64,000 nt of DNA, from positions 372,206-436,205 of the forward strand of contig NZ_FORU01000001.1 in assembly GCF_900114085.1 (NCBI RefSeq), written 5' to 3'. This stretch comes from Myroides guanonis. Its GTDB lineage: Bacteria; Bacteroidota; Bacteroidia; Flavobacteriales; Flavobacteriaceae. The notes below the pieces were generated by a model. The model was not told the DNA's origin. It did not search any database and saw only the letters and a list, made by a program, of their open reading frames with translations. Positions 56,792 to 64,000 of this stretch are shown piece by piece (position 1 is the first letter of the stretch; every line of letters begins with the position of its first letter). The position numbers were made by a program, and so were the translations under genes.

Positions 56792-57526
56792 TTGTTAATT
56801 ATTATTAAACGCAATATGCGAATGTATAATTTAATTCAATAAAGTTAAGTTTTAAACATATTTTATTTGTATAATGTATCATTATTGTTTAAAAATGACA
56901 ATAATCTATTTATTTTTATGTTTCATTGCTATTGCTCTATCCCCTGTATTCTTAATGCTTTTCAATAAGAATAGGTGTTTAAAAATATAGTTGATTTGAA
57001 TATTTTTTAGATAAGTTATAGGGAAGGGGGGGCATTGTTTAATACCGATTTTGATTTGAATGTTACAAAAGTCAAAATGGGTTGAAAGCGATCATTCTAA
57101 ACGTATTTAAAATGGGCTTTGAAAATCATTGCAGTTTTGCCATAGGATGAAAGTGCATGGTAGGAATTAGGTGCCTTTCGCATCACTGTCCCCTCATTTC
57201 TGTCCCCTAGTTTCTGTCCCCATATTCAGTCTCCATATTTAGTCTCCAGTCTCCTAATTCCAGTCTCCTAATTCCAGTCTCCTGTTTCCAAATCACTGTC
57301 TCCAAGTTTCTGTCCCCTAATTCCAGTCTCCAGTCCCCAAGTCTCTGTCTCCAATTGAAAAGTGACATAATCTCCCTCCAATCCTCTCAATTCCACAATA
57401 CACCAAGCCTTGCAAGTTCCTGTTTCAAACACCATTTGTGACATAATTATTTCTATTCATTTTGTTGTGATTTATGTTGATTAAATATATTTAAAATGCT
57501 TATTTTTAATAGTTTAAAGTGTAAGT
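56792..57526. repeat. Intergenic region with a dense GTCTCC-type array
   Basis: From 57190 to 57350 roughly a dozen degenerate units such as CTGTCCCC, CAGTCTCC, TTAGTCTCC and CTAATTCCAGTCTCC occur almost back to back. They are followed by AAAAGTGACATAATCTCC, CCTTGCAAGTTCCTG and, before the Rpn gene, TTTGTGACATAATTATTTC with ~90 bp nearly identical to the region before 37746. Confidence 0.75.
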
Positions 57527-58444
57527 ATGGGGAAAACTAAAAACAATCTAGGTAAATATGTAAGCTTTAGTACGGATTGGGGATTCAAGTATTATTTCGG
57601 AAGAGAGGAGTACAAATTGAACTTGATAAACTTCTTAAACGGTTTGTTTGAAGGACAAAAAGTGATAAAGGATTTGCATTACCAATCTGTAGAGCAAGAC
57701 GGAGATTTAGAACACGATCGCAAAGCAGTATTTGATTTGTATTGCACAGGAGAAGATGGTGAGCATTTTATCATTGAGATGCAGCAAATCAGTCAGGACT
57801 TTTTTAAGGACCGCACTGTCTTCTATACCTCACGGTTGATTAATAGATTAGTTCGACGCGGAGTAAAAGGCAATACTTATGAATTGCCGGAAGTCTATTT
57901 CATTGGAATATTGGAATTTGAATTAGATGAATTACAGTCGGAAAAATACTATTATGATGTAGCCTTATTAGAAAAGGAAACCAAAGAAGTCTTTTACGAT
58001 AAGTTGGGATTTAAGTTTTTGATTATCCCGAATTTTAAGAAAGAAGAAGCTGAAGTGAGGAGTTATATGGATCAGTGGATGTATACATTAAAAAACTTAA
58101 GCAAGTTCGATAAAATACCTTCCTGTTTGGATATCAGGGTATTTGGTCTTATCTTTGATATAGGAAAAGTAGCAAACTTAAATAAGGAAGATATGATTTC
58201 ATATGAAGCAAGTTTAAAGAGGAAGCGCGATGCTGAGAGCATTCGTTTAACTCAAGAGCGAATCGCACGTGAGAGGGAGGAAAATGCACTTGAAAAAGGA
58301 CGTGAAGAAGGACGTGAAGAAGGACGTGAAGAAGGAATGGAAAAAGTAAGAGTTATGGTTTTGAAACTTAAAATCATGGGGATTTCAATTGAGGATATTT
58401 CAAAAGGAACTGGTTTATCTATTGAAGAAATTGAGAAACTATAG
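57527..58444 (+). CDS. Rpn-family PD-(D/E)XK nuclease / putative transposase
   Basis: A 305-residue Rpn-type protein, intact copy of the fragment at 37746. The PD-(D/E)XK core has KAVFDLYCTGEDGEHFIIEM with QQISQDFFKDR, giving the D...ExQ active site. The C-terminal part (~200-305) is helical with a charged stretch of three GREE repeats coded by tandem GGACGTGAAGAA units (58300-58336) and ends GISIEDISKGTGLSIEEIEK, a common Rpn tail. Rpn proteins promote recA-independent recombination in E. coli, and some act in phage defence. Position next to a Gabija-type operon fits the latter. Confidence 0.88.
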   Translation: MGKTKNNLGKYVSFSTDWGFKYYFGREEYKLNLINFLNGLFEGQKVIKDLHYQSVEQDGDLEHDRKAVFDLYCTGEDGEHFIIEMQQISQDFFKDRTVFYTSRLINRLVRRGVKGNTYELPEVYFIGILEFELDELQSEKYYYDVALLEKETKEVFYDKLGFKFLIIPNFKKEEAEVRSYMDQWMYTLKNLSKFDKIPSCLDIRVFGLIFDIGKVANLNKEDMISYEASLKRKRDAESIRLTQERIAREREENALEKGREEGREEGREEGMEKVRVMVLKLKIMGISIEDISKGTGLSIEEIEKL

Positions 58445-58820
58445 TATGATTTCATAACTAGTAATGCAAGCCGTTTGTGTCTTTCAAATGGCTTTTTTTA
58501 TGCTTTTACATTTCGATATTCGAAAATCTAATCATTATTCTCTTCAACTTCCAATCCCCTAATTACTCATCATAGTTCACCGATTACAGTTCACTACTTT
58601 CATTCTCCTGTCTCCAAATCACTGTCTCCCTATCCACTGCCACCAACTGTCTGTATCCTTTTTAAAAGAGATATATTTTATCAGAATAACTCCCAATGTC
58701 ACAATCTATCAAGGCTTGCAAGTTCCTAGTTCAAAGCCCCTTTCGGGACATATTTTTTTCCAACGTTTTCATTAGTTTAACATAATTTCTTTCTATAAGT
58801 TAGCGGAAATTTAAGAAAAT
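58445..58820. repeat. Intergenic repeat block before the Gabija-type operon
   Basis: Contains CAGTTCACTACTTTCATTCTC, CTGTCTCC words, ATCAAGGCTTGCAAGTTCCT and CCCCTTTCGGGACATATTTT, all recurring elsewhere in the window (compare 40330-40480 and 57400-57430). The operon promoter is presumably at its 3' end. Confidence 0.65.
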
Positions 58821-59666
58821 ATGCCTGCTAACGAACTGCACTTTTCTTCTGATTTTAAAGACATTATTACATATTGTAAAGAAAATAAACTGTTTTTAGG
58901 AGCGGGAAACCCCAATGCTGATATTCTTATTATTAGAAAGGAAGCTGCCATTGATATGGAAAAGAATAAAGAACAACATGAAACAGAATATCTTGATAAT
59001 GTTGATCAATGGGAACAAAATATTCAAAATAATACTCAATTTGAAGATGTCGATTGTTGGTTTAGTCTTAAACCTACATTTAATCCGTTATATCCTTATA
59101 AAGGACAAAGAAATGTTATTGAGTCTAGCCCAATAAAAGGTAAGAAACGAGGTGAAAAAGGAACAAGTAGAACTTGGCGTTTTTATCAAAAGCTAATAGA
59201 TGCTATTTACCATGACGATGTTGAAAGTTCGCATATCAACTTTCATGAATACAGCTTTATCAGCGAGTTAAACCAAATTACAGCTCCTTACGCGAATAAA
59301 ATCCCTAAGAAAGACCGTCTAGTTAGTATAGAGAAAAGAAAGCCTTTATTCGAAGAAAATTTCTTTCAACAATTTCCAATCGTCATTGTAGCTGCCGGGC
59401 ATTATATCCGAGATTTTGATATTAATCTGTGTAAGTTGTTCAAGGTAGAATATGATGAACAGGCCTCAAAAGAGTTTTCTGAGGGTCTCAAAAATAATTG
59501 GATTAATGTGCATTATAATCGTAAAGGAGAATCTCCTAAACTACTTATTCATACAAACCAATTGAGTGTTAATATAGAAAAGGAGTTGATTAAGAGGTTG
59601 GGGGAGATTACGAAAAAATCAGTTTTAGAGCAAGTAATTTTAGGTAAGAAGTTAACTAATAAGTAG
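58821..59666 (+). CDS. Putative UDG-like protein, first gene of the Gabija-type operon
   Basis: A 281-residue cytoplasmic protein. KLFLGAGNPNADILIIRKEA near residue 24 resembles the start of uracil-DNA-glycosylase-superfamily proteins (GxGNPxAxILxIG), and LLIHTNQLSVNIEKELIKRL near 240 resembles their C-terminal His-containing loop. The match is partial and I hold it loosely; the usual catalytic acids are not clear. It lies 17 bp before the OLD nuclease gene, which indicates one operon. Such a gene is not part of the basic two-gene Gabija system, so it may be an accessory DNA sensor. Confidence 0.6.
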   Translation: MPANELHFSSDFKDIITYCKENKLFLGAGNPNADILIIRKEAAIDMEKNKEQHETEYLDNVDQWEQNIQNNTQFEDVDCWFSLKPTFNPLYPYKGQRNVIESSPIKGKKRGEKGTSRTWRFYQKLIDAIYHDDVESSHINFHEYSFISELNQITAPYANKIPKKDRLVSIEKRKPLFEENFFQQFPIVIVAAGHYIRDFDINLCKLFKVEYDEQASKEFSEGLKNNWINVHYNRKGESPKLLIHTNQLSVNIEKELIKRLGEITKKSVLEQVILGKKLTNK

Positions 59667-59683
59667 TAAAGGAAAAATGCGTT

Positions 59684-61774
59684 ATGAAAATAATAAAAAT
59701 TGAAGTTGAAAACTTTCGCCTATTGAAAGACTTCTCAATGGATGTAGAGAAAGAGTTATCCTTAGTGATAGGAAAGAATAATACTGGAAAAACATCTTTG
59801 CTTTCCGTTCTGGACAAGTTTTTAAATGAGAAAAGTAAGTTCTCGTATGATGATTTCAATATCGATTTTAAGAATCAATTAGAAAGTATAATAGAATCGG
59901 ATAATATTGTCGAAGAGTTTGAGCCAAAAGGCATTAAACTTAAATTGTTTATTGAATATGACGAGCACGACGATTTATCTAATGTAAGTAGAGTGTTAAT
60001 GGACTTGGATCTAGATAATAACACTATTGTATTAGGTTTCGAGTTTACTTTAAATTATGATGATTTCTTACTATTGAGAGAAGAGTACTCTTCTTTCGCA
60101 GCTAATGAAATGGCCAAAGTAGAAACAAGGAAAAAGGTTAGAGCGAAAGAATTAAAGGAGTATTTAAACGAGAAGTTAGGAAGTTACTTTCATACACATA
60201 AGAAGTCTTTTGAGTATGATATAGATAATAAAAATATTGTTGAGACTAATTATATAGATCTTGTAAAAGAAGGGATTAAGATTAAAGATATAATTGAGTT
60301 TAAATATATTAGTGCAAGACGAGATGTAACTAATAAAGAAAAAGAAAGTACTTTATCAAAACAAACTTCAAGTTTATACAATAAACAGGAGGATAATGAC
60401 GAGAAAAATGAAGCTACAGAAGATTTTAAAGATCAGCTTTCAGATACTGATAATAAACTAAGTGAGATTTACAAAAATCTTTTTACTGATGTTATTAAGA
60501 AAGTTCAAGATTTTGGAGGAATTAAATTAAATGATACCGATATATCGATAATATCAACATTACGACACAGAGAGTTACTTGAAGGAAATACAACGGTAGT
60601 TTATGACCATAGTGATCACAAATTACCAGAGAATTATAACGGTTTAGGTTATATGAATCTTATTAGTATGATTTTTGAAATTGAAATTCTTGTTCAAGAT
60701 TTCAAAAGGGATAGGGAAACTAAGCCTGCTGATATTAACTTATTTATAATTGAAGAGCCCGAAGCGCATACTCATCCGCAAATGCAATACATCTTTATTA
60801 AGAATATAAAGAAATTACTTGAAAAAGGAATAAAGAGAGAGGATGGAATCAATATACCACTTCAATATTTAATTACAACCCATTCTTCTCATATTGTTGC
60901 AGATAGTGATTTTGATGATATTAAGTATTTAAAAGCGGAAAATAGAAATAGTGTTATTGCTAAAAACTTATCTGATTTAAGAACTGAATATGAGGGGGAT
61001 CTAAAACAATATCAATTCTTAAAACAATATCTAACTATAAATAGAGCTGAAGTTTTTTTTGCTGATAAAGCGGTGCTCATTGAAGGTGATACGGAAAGAA
61101 TTTTAATACCAACTTTTATGCGAAAAGTTGATTTAGAATTAGAAGCTAAGCAAGAAGAAGCTAAGCAAGAAGAGGATAATATTGCTCTACCGTTGTTATC
61201 ACAAAATATTTCGATTATAGAAGTGGGAGCTTATTCACAAATATTTGAGAAATTCATTGATTTTTTGGGTATAAAGTGTTTGATACTAACTGATATAGAT
61301 TCGATAGGGGATATTGGTAATAAAGATAAGATTGGCGATCCTAAACTAGAAGCTTGTCCTGTAAATATAGGAATAAAAACAAGCAATTCAGCAATTAATC
61401 ATTTTTTAGGCGGAGTTACTTGGGATGATTTAAAAACATTAAAAGTTGAAGATCGAACTATTCCTGTAGGAAGTTCAATAGTTTGTATATGTTACCAACA
61501 GGAAGAAAAGACTTACCATGCAAGAAGTTTTGAAGATGCCTTTATACACCTAAATAGAGCATTCGTAAAAGAAAATAAAGACACTTTTAAAGGGATAAAA
61601 AATTCTTCTGATTTCGATGATGAGACGAAAAGTCCTTATGATTTAGCAGCTGATTGTGTTAAGAGGAAGACACACTTCGCTTTAGATATATTATTTCATA
61701 GTGATGAAAGATTTAGTAATTGGAATATTCCAGCATATATTAAGGAGGGATTATTATGGTTGAAAGAAGAGTAA
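59684..61774 (+). CDS. gajA: OLD-family ATPase/TOPRIM nuclease, GajA-like
   Basis: A 696-residue OLD nuclease. The ABC-type ATPase has Walker A (GKNNTGKT, 30-37), Walker B (NLFIIEEPEAHTHPQMQYIF) and the switch His (LITTHSSHIVA). An insertion of charged helices lies at ~190-260. The TOPRIM domain starts near 460 with ADKAVLIEGDTERILIPTFM and LILTDIDSIGD, supplying the conserved Glu and DxD. In Gabija, GajA is an ATP-inhibited endonuclease that cuts DNA on phage infection. It overlaps the helicase gene by 19 bp. At 696 residues it is longer than the studied GajA of about 580. Confidence 0.88.
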   Translation: MKIIKIEVENFRLLKDFSMDVEKELSLVIGKNNTGKTSLLSVLDKFLNEKSKFSYDDFNIDFKNQLESIIESDNIVEEFEPKGIKLKLFIEYDEHDDLSNVSRVLMDLDLDNNTIVLGFEFTLNYDDFLLLREEYSSFAANEMAKVETRKKVRAKELKEYLNEKLGSYFHTHKKSFEYDIDNKNIVETNYIDLVKEGIKIKDIIEFKYISARRDVTNKEKESTLSKQTSSLYNKQEDNDEKNEATEDFKDQLSDTDNKLSEIYKNLFTDVIKKVQDFGGIKLNDTDISIISTLRHRELLEGNTTVVYDHSDHKLPENYNGLGYMNLISMIFEIEILVQDFKRDRETKPADINLFIIEEPEAHTHPQMQYIFIKNIKKLLEKGIKREDGINIPLQYLITTHSSHIVADSDFDDIKYLKAENRNSVIAKNLSDLRTEYEGDLKQYQFLKQYLTINRAEVFFADKAVLIEGDTERILIPTFMRKVDLELEAKQEEAKQEEDNIALPLLSQNISIIEVGAYSQIFEKFIDFLGIKCLILTDIDSIGDIGNKDKIGDPKLEACPVNIGIKTSNSAINHFLGGVTWDDLKTLKVEDRTIPVGSSIVCICYQQEEKTYHARSFEDAFIHLNRAFVKENKDTFKGIKNSSDFDDETKSPYDLAADCVKRKTHFALDILFHSDERFSNWNIPAYIKEGLLWLKEE

Positions 61775-63681
61775 ATTTAGAACTAGAAGTGGACGAGATT
61801 TTTCAATCAATTGATGCTGGCAGGAATTTTCTATTAAGTGGAGGTGCAGGAAGTGGTAAAACCTACTCCTTAGTAAGTGTAATTCGTCAGGTAATAGTTG
61901 AAAATCCAACAGTAAAGGTCGCTTGTATGACCTATACTAATGCAGCGGTTAGGGAAATTGAAGAGAGGGTAAATCATAAAAATTTAAACGTATCTACTAT
62001 CCATGACTTTTTATGGGATAATATTAAACACTTTCAAAAAGAACTTAAAGAGGCTCTTATTACTCTAGCAAACAAAGAAGAAGTGACTAAAATTTCTATT
62101 GAAGAAATCAGTCCTGTTCCAGATAATTATTATGCAGATTTACCTGATGGTGTTCAGTATAAAGAGTTCGTTAGAATACATGAAGGTATTATATCGCACG
62201 ATGAATTACTTGTAGTAGCCAATTATCTTTTTGAAAAATATCCCAAACTTAGTAGTATAGTTAAGGATAAATATAAATTTATTTTTATAGATGAGTATCA
62301 GGATACAAGTAAAGATGTTATAGAAATTTTTCTTACTCATTTTAAGAACAGCAAAAGGAAAAACATTATAGGCTTTTTTGGAGATGCTATGCAATCGATT
62401 TACGAAGATGGTATTGGAAATCTAGACGAATATACGGGTGATAACGTAGATTCTGTGAGAGAGGTTTTAAAGAAACAAAACAGAAGAAATCCTCAGCTAG
62501 TTATCGATTTAGCAAATAAATTACGTACAGACGGTCTTGTGCAGGAACCTTCAGAAGATACCAATGCACCCAATATGATTGATGGGGTTATTAAAGCAGG
62601 TAATGTATTGTTTTTATATTCTACAGATGCTGATGTAAGTAAAGTTGAAAGCTTCTTAACAGAAAATTATAATTGGGATTTTACTAATTCAAAAAAAACA
62701 AAACAGCTTAATCTTACCCATAATTTGATAGCAGGTAGGGCTGGGTTTAGAGAACTTATGGATATCTATGATAGGGATCAGATTTTGAAGTATAGAGATA
62801 GAGTAAAGAAATATATAAAAGAAAATAATATTACAACTGATTTTTCTCAAAACACATTTGGGGAGGTTATTGAGATATTACAACAAAATTTAGGAGTAGG
62901 TAATGCTGTTAATCCTACTAGAGGGATGCAAGTTTTTATAGATGATAATTTAGAATTGTATAATTATACCAAATCATTAAATTATTTGGATTTTTCAAAA
63001 ATGTACATTGATAAAGATCAAATGCTAGATGATAAAAAACAAGAAGAGGACGATGAAAGTAAAAAAGGTTCCAAAAGAGATAGACTAATTAAACATTTAT
63101 TTAAAATTCAAACAAACATTTCTCTCTATGAGAATAAGAAATACAATGAGTTTTTGAGAGCAACGGATTACAAGTATAAAATAACAAGTATAGAAAGTAA
63201 AAGAATTTTAAAACAAAATATTGAGAGCCTTATTAACGTGAAAGATAAAACAATTGAAGAAATTATAAATGAGGCAAATGAAAACGGAATCTGTGTTATT
63301 GACGATAAACTTAATGATTTTAAAAGAAGACAGGAATATCTTTATAAGAGAGTTAAGGATGTGAAATTTAGCGATTTTCAAAACTTATACTATTATTTAG
63401 AAGGACAAACACCATTTTCTACACAGCATAAAACTAAAGGTGCTGAATTCGATAATGTTTTAGTTGTACTTGATAATGGAGGATGGAATAATTACAATTT
63501 CGGCAATTTGCTTTTAGAAACAGGTACTCCGAGTGTGTTACATAGAACTCAGAAAATATTTTACGTTTGTTGTACTAGGGCTAAAGAAAGTTTAGCAGTT
63601 TTCTTTCACAACCCTAATCAGCAGGTCGTGGAAAAAGCAAAGGATTGGTTTGGTAGAGAGAATGTAATTGAAATCAGATAG
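61756..63681 (+). CDS. gajB: UvrD/Rep-like helicase, GajB-like
   Basis: A 641-residue superfamily 1 helicase. Motif I is GGAGSGKT (29-36), motif Ia CMTYTNAAVREIEERV, motif II FIFIDEYQDTSKD, motif III GDAMQSIYE, motif IV-like QNRRNPQLVIDLANKLR, motif V FSTQHKTKGAEFDNVLVVLD and motif VI YVCCTRAKESLAVF. In Gabija, GajB binds GajA and senses DNA ends or uses nucleotides to release GajA inhibition. It overlaps gajA by 19 bp and is 1 bp from the next gene. The middle (~330-540) is longer than in typical GajB and holds a charged linker (KKQEEDDESKKGSKRDR). Confidence 0.9.
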   Translation: MVERRVNLELEVDEIFQSIDAGRNFLLSGGAGSGKTYSLVSVIRQVIVENPTVKVACMTYTNAAVREIEERVNHKNLNVSTIHDFLWDNIKHFQKELKEALITLANKEEVTKISIEEISPVPDNYYADLPDGVQYKEFVRIHEGIISHDELLVVANYLFEKYPKLSSIVKDKYKFIFIDEYQDTSKDVIEIFLTHFKNSKRKNIIGFFGDAMQSIYEDGIGNLDEYTGDNVDSVREVLKKQNRRNPQLVIDLANKLRTDGLVQEPSEDTNAPNMIDGVIKAGNVLFLYSTDADVSKVESFLTENYNWDFTNSKKTKQLNLTHNLIAGRAGFRELMDIYDRDQILKYRDRVKKYIKENNITTDFSQNTFGEVIEILQQNLGVGNAVNPTRGMQVFIDDNLELYNYTKSLNYLDFSKMYIDKDQMLDDKKQEEDDESKKGSKRDRLIKHLFKIQTNISLYENKKYNEFLRATDYKYKITSIESKRILKQNIESLINVKDKTIEEIINEANENGICVIDDKLNDFKRRQEYLYKRVKDVKFSDFQNLYYYLEGQTPFSTQHKTKGAEFDNVLVVLDNGGWNNYNFGNLLLETGTPSVLHRTQKIFYVCCTRAKESLAVFFHNPNQQVVEKAKDWFGRENVIEIR

Positions 63682-63682
63682 T

Positions 63683-64000
63683 ATGATTTTATTAATTATA
63701 ATAGCATTAATCCTTATTGGGTTAGGAAGTATACTCGTTACACATTTTTATAAACGTGGTAAAAATAAGTCAGAAAATAATAAGGTAGATAATAAAGAGA
63801 AGTTAGTATTTTATCTAGACAAACTGACCTATTGGCTTTTGTACGTAGCTGTTTTATCTCTTGGAGGTCTCATTTTTGGATCATATATTTTAACAAGAAA
63901 TGCTAAATGGGAATGGGCAGATTTAAGTAATAAGGGGGATTTAGGCGATGCTATTGGTGGGCTTACTAGTCCTTTTATCGGTTTTGCAGGAGTAATAGTA
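63683..64000 (+). CDS. Putative abortive-infection membrane protein (putAbiC-like), 3' end outside window
   Basis: The first 106 codons of a gene that starts 1 bp after gajB. Two membrane segments (ILLIIIALILIGLGSILVTHF and LLYVAVLSLGGLIFGSYIL, split by a lysine-rich loop) precede WADLSNKGDLGDAIGGLTSP and FIGFAGVIV, the pattern of proteins annotated as putative phage abortive infection proteins (PF16872). The rest is outside the window. Its place in the operon suggests a membrane effector added to the Gabija-type pair. Confidence 0.7.
   Translation, partial: MILLIIIALILIGLGSILVTHFYKRGKNKSENNKVDNKEKLVFYLDKLTYWLLYVAVLSLGGLIFGSYILTRNAKWEWADLSNKGDLGDAIGGLTSPFIGFAGVIV

Noticed and set aside
56597..56842. 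81-codon plus-strand frame near the MNIO operon promoter
   Set aside because: It mostly covers antisense of the 614-residue gene and its leader, with no independent support.
57190..57350. Possible CRISPR array from closely spaced similar units
   Set aside because: Units are short (8-15 bp), vary in length and sequence, have no uniform spacers, and no cas genes are present. It is treated as a degenerate pyrimidine-rich repeat.
1..64000. rRNA, tRNA and integrase attachment sites
   Set aside because: No recognisable tRNA or rRNA sequence, integrase gene or direct att repeats were found by eye. A covariance-model scan would settle small RNAs.

Overview
The window reads as chromosomal DNA of a Bacteroidota, most likely a member of the Flavobacteriaceae. 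The base composition is AT-rich. It carries a SusC/SusD pair, a GLPGLI protein with an outer-membrane barrel partner, LytTR/LytS-type and TPR-kinase/NarL-type two-component pairs, and several start-proximal boxes matching the Bacteroidota -7 consensus TAnnTTTG. No rRNA, tRNA or CRISPR array was recognised.

Region 1-31 kb is mostly ordinary. It starts with the 3' end of cysK, a LuxR-type regulator and a SusC/SusD operon. The SusC leader contains a tiny reading frame, Met-Ser-Met-Cys-Cys-Cys-stop, which suggests cysteine-responsive control. Next come a DNA-alkylation-repeat protein, an exported Fe/Mn superoxide dismutase, a large clade II catalase, a LOG protein, HEAT proteins, two sensor/regulator pairs (the second followed by a membrane-protein gene broken by one nonsense codon), a DUF4184 protein, hydrolases, a thioredoxin-like lipoprotein, AraC and VOC genes, DinB, a DedA protein and several exported proteins of unknown function. 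Strong palindromic terminators separate many of these units.

Region 31-44 kb mixes genes with decay. It holds transposase remnants, the GLPGLI/outer-membrane barrel pair, a HEAT gene without a normal start codon, a truncated Rpn nuclease gene, a ParDE toxin-antitoxin pair, an SdpI-like protein and a large LytTR/propeller-kinase pair. Intergenic DNA from here on is full of a degenerate pyrimidine-rich repeat (GTCTCC-type words) and related dispersed motifs.

Region 44.8-48.5 kb is a compact cassette: a 70-residue protein, a WYL regulator, an exported von Willebrand A protein, a lipoprotein with a membrane anchor and a cytoplasmic HNH-like nuclease domain, and a recently duplicated soluble copy of that domain. 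I cannot assign it to a described system. It is the best candidate here for a new, possibly defensive, membrane-sensor/nuclease system.

Region 50-56.7 kb has a YefM/YoeB-type toxin-antitoxin pair with a perfect 14-bp inverted-repeat operator. After it comes a four-gene minus-strand operon: an unknown 614-residue protein, a 756-residue ferritin-like protein with a Cys-rich segment, a DUF692 (MNIO) iron oxidase and its DUF2063-type partner. This resembles a peptide-modification locus whose substrate may be the Cys-rich part of a large enzyme-like protein.

Region 57.5-64 kb is a defence island. An intact Rpn nuclease precedes an operon of a UDG-like protein, an OLD/TOPRIM nuclease and a UvrD-like helicase (a Gabija-type GajA/GajB pair), and the start of a membrane protein resembling the putative abortive-infection family putAbiC, cut by the window end.
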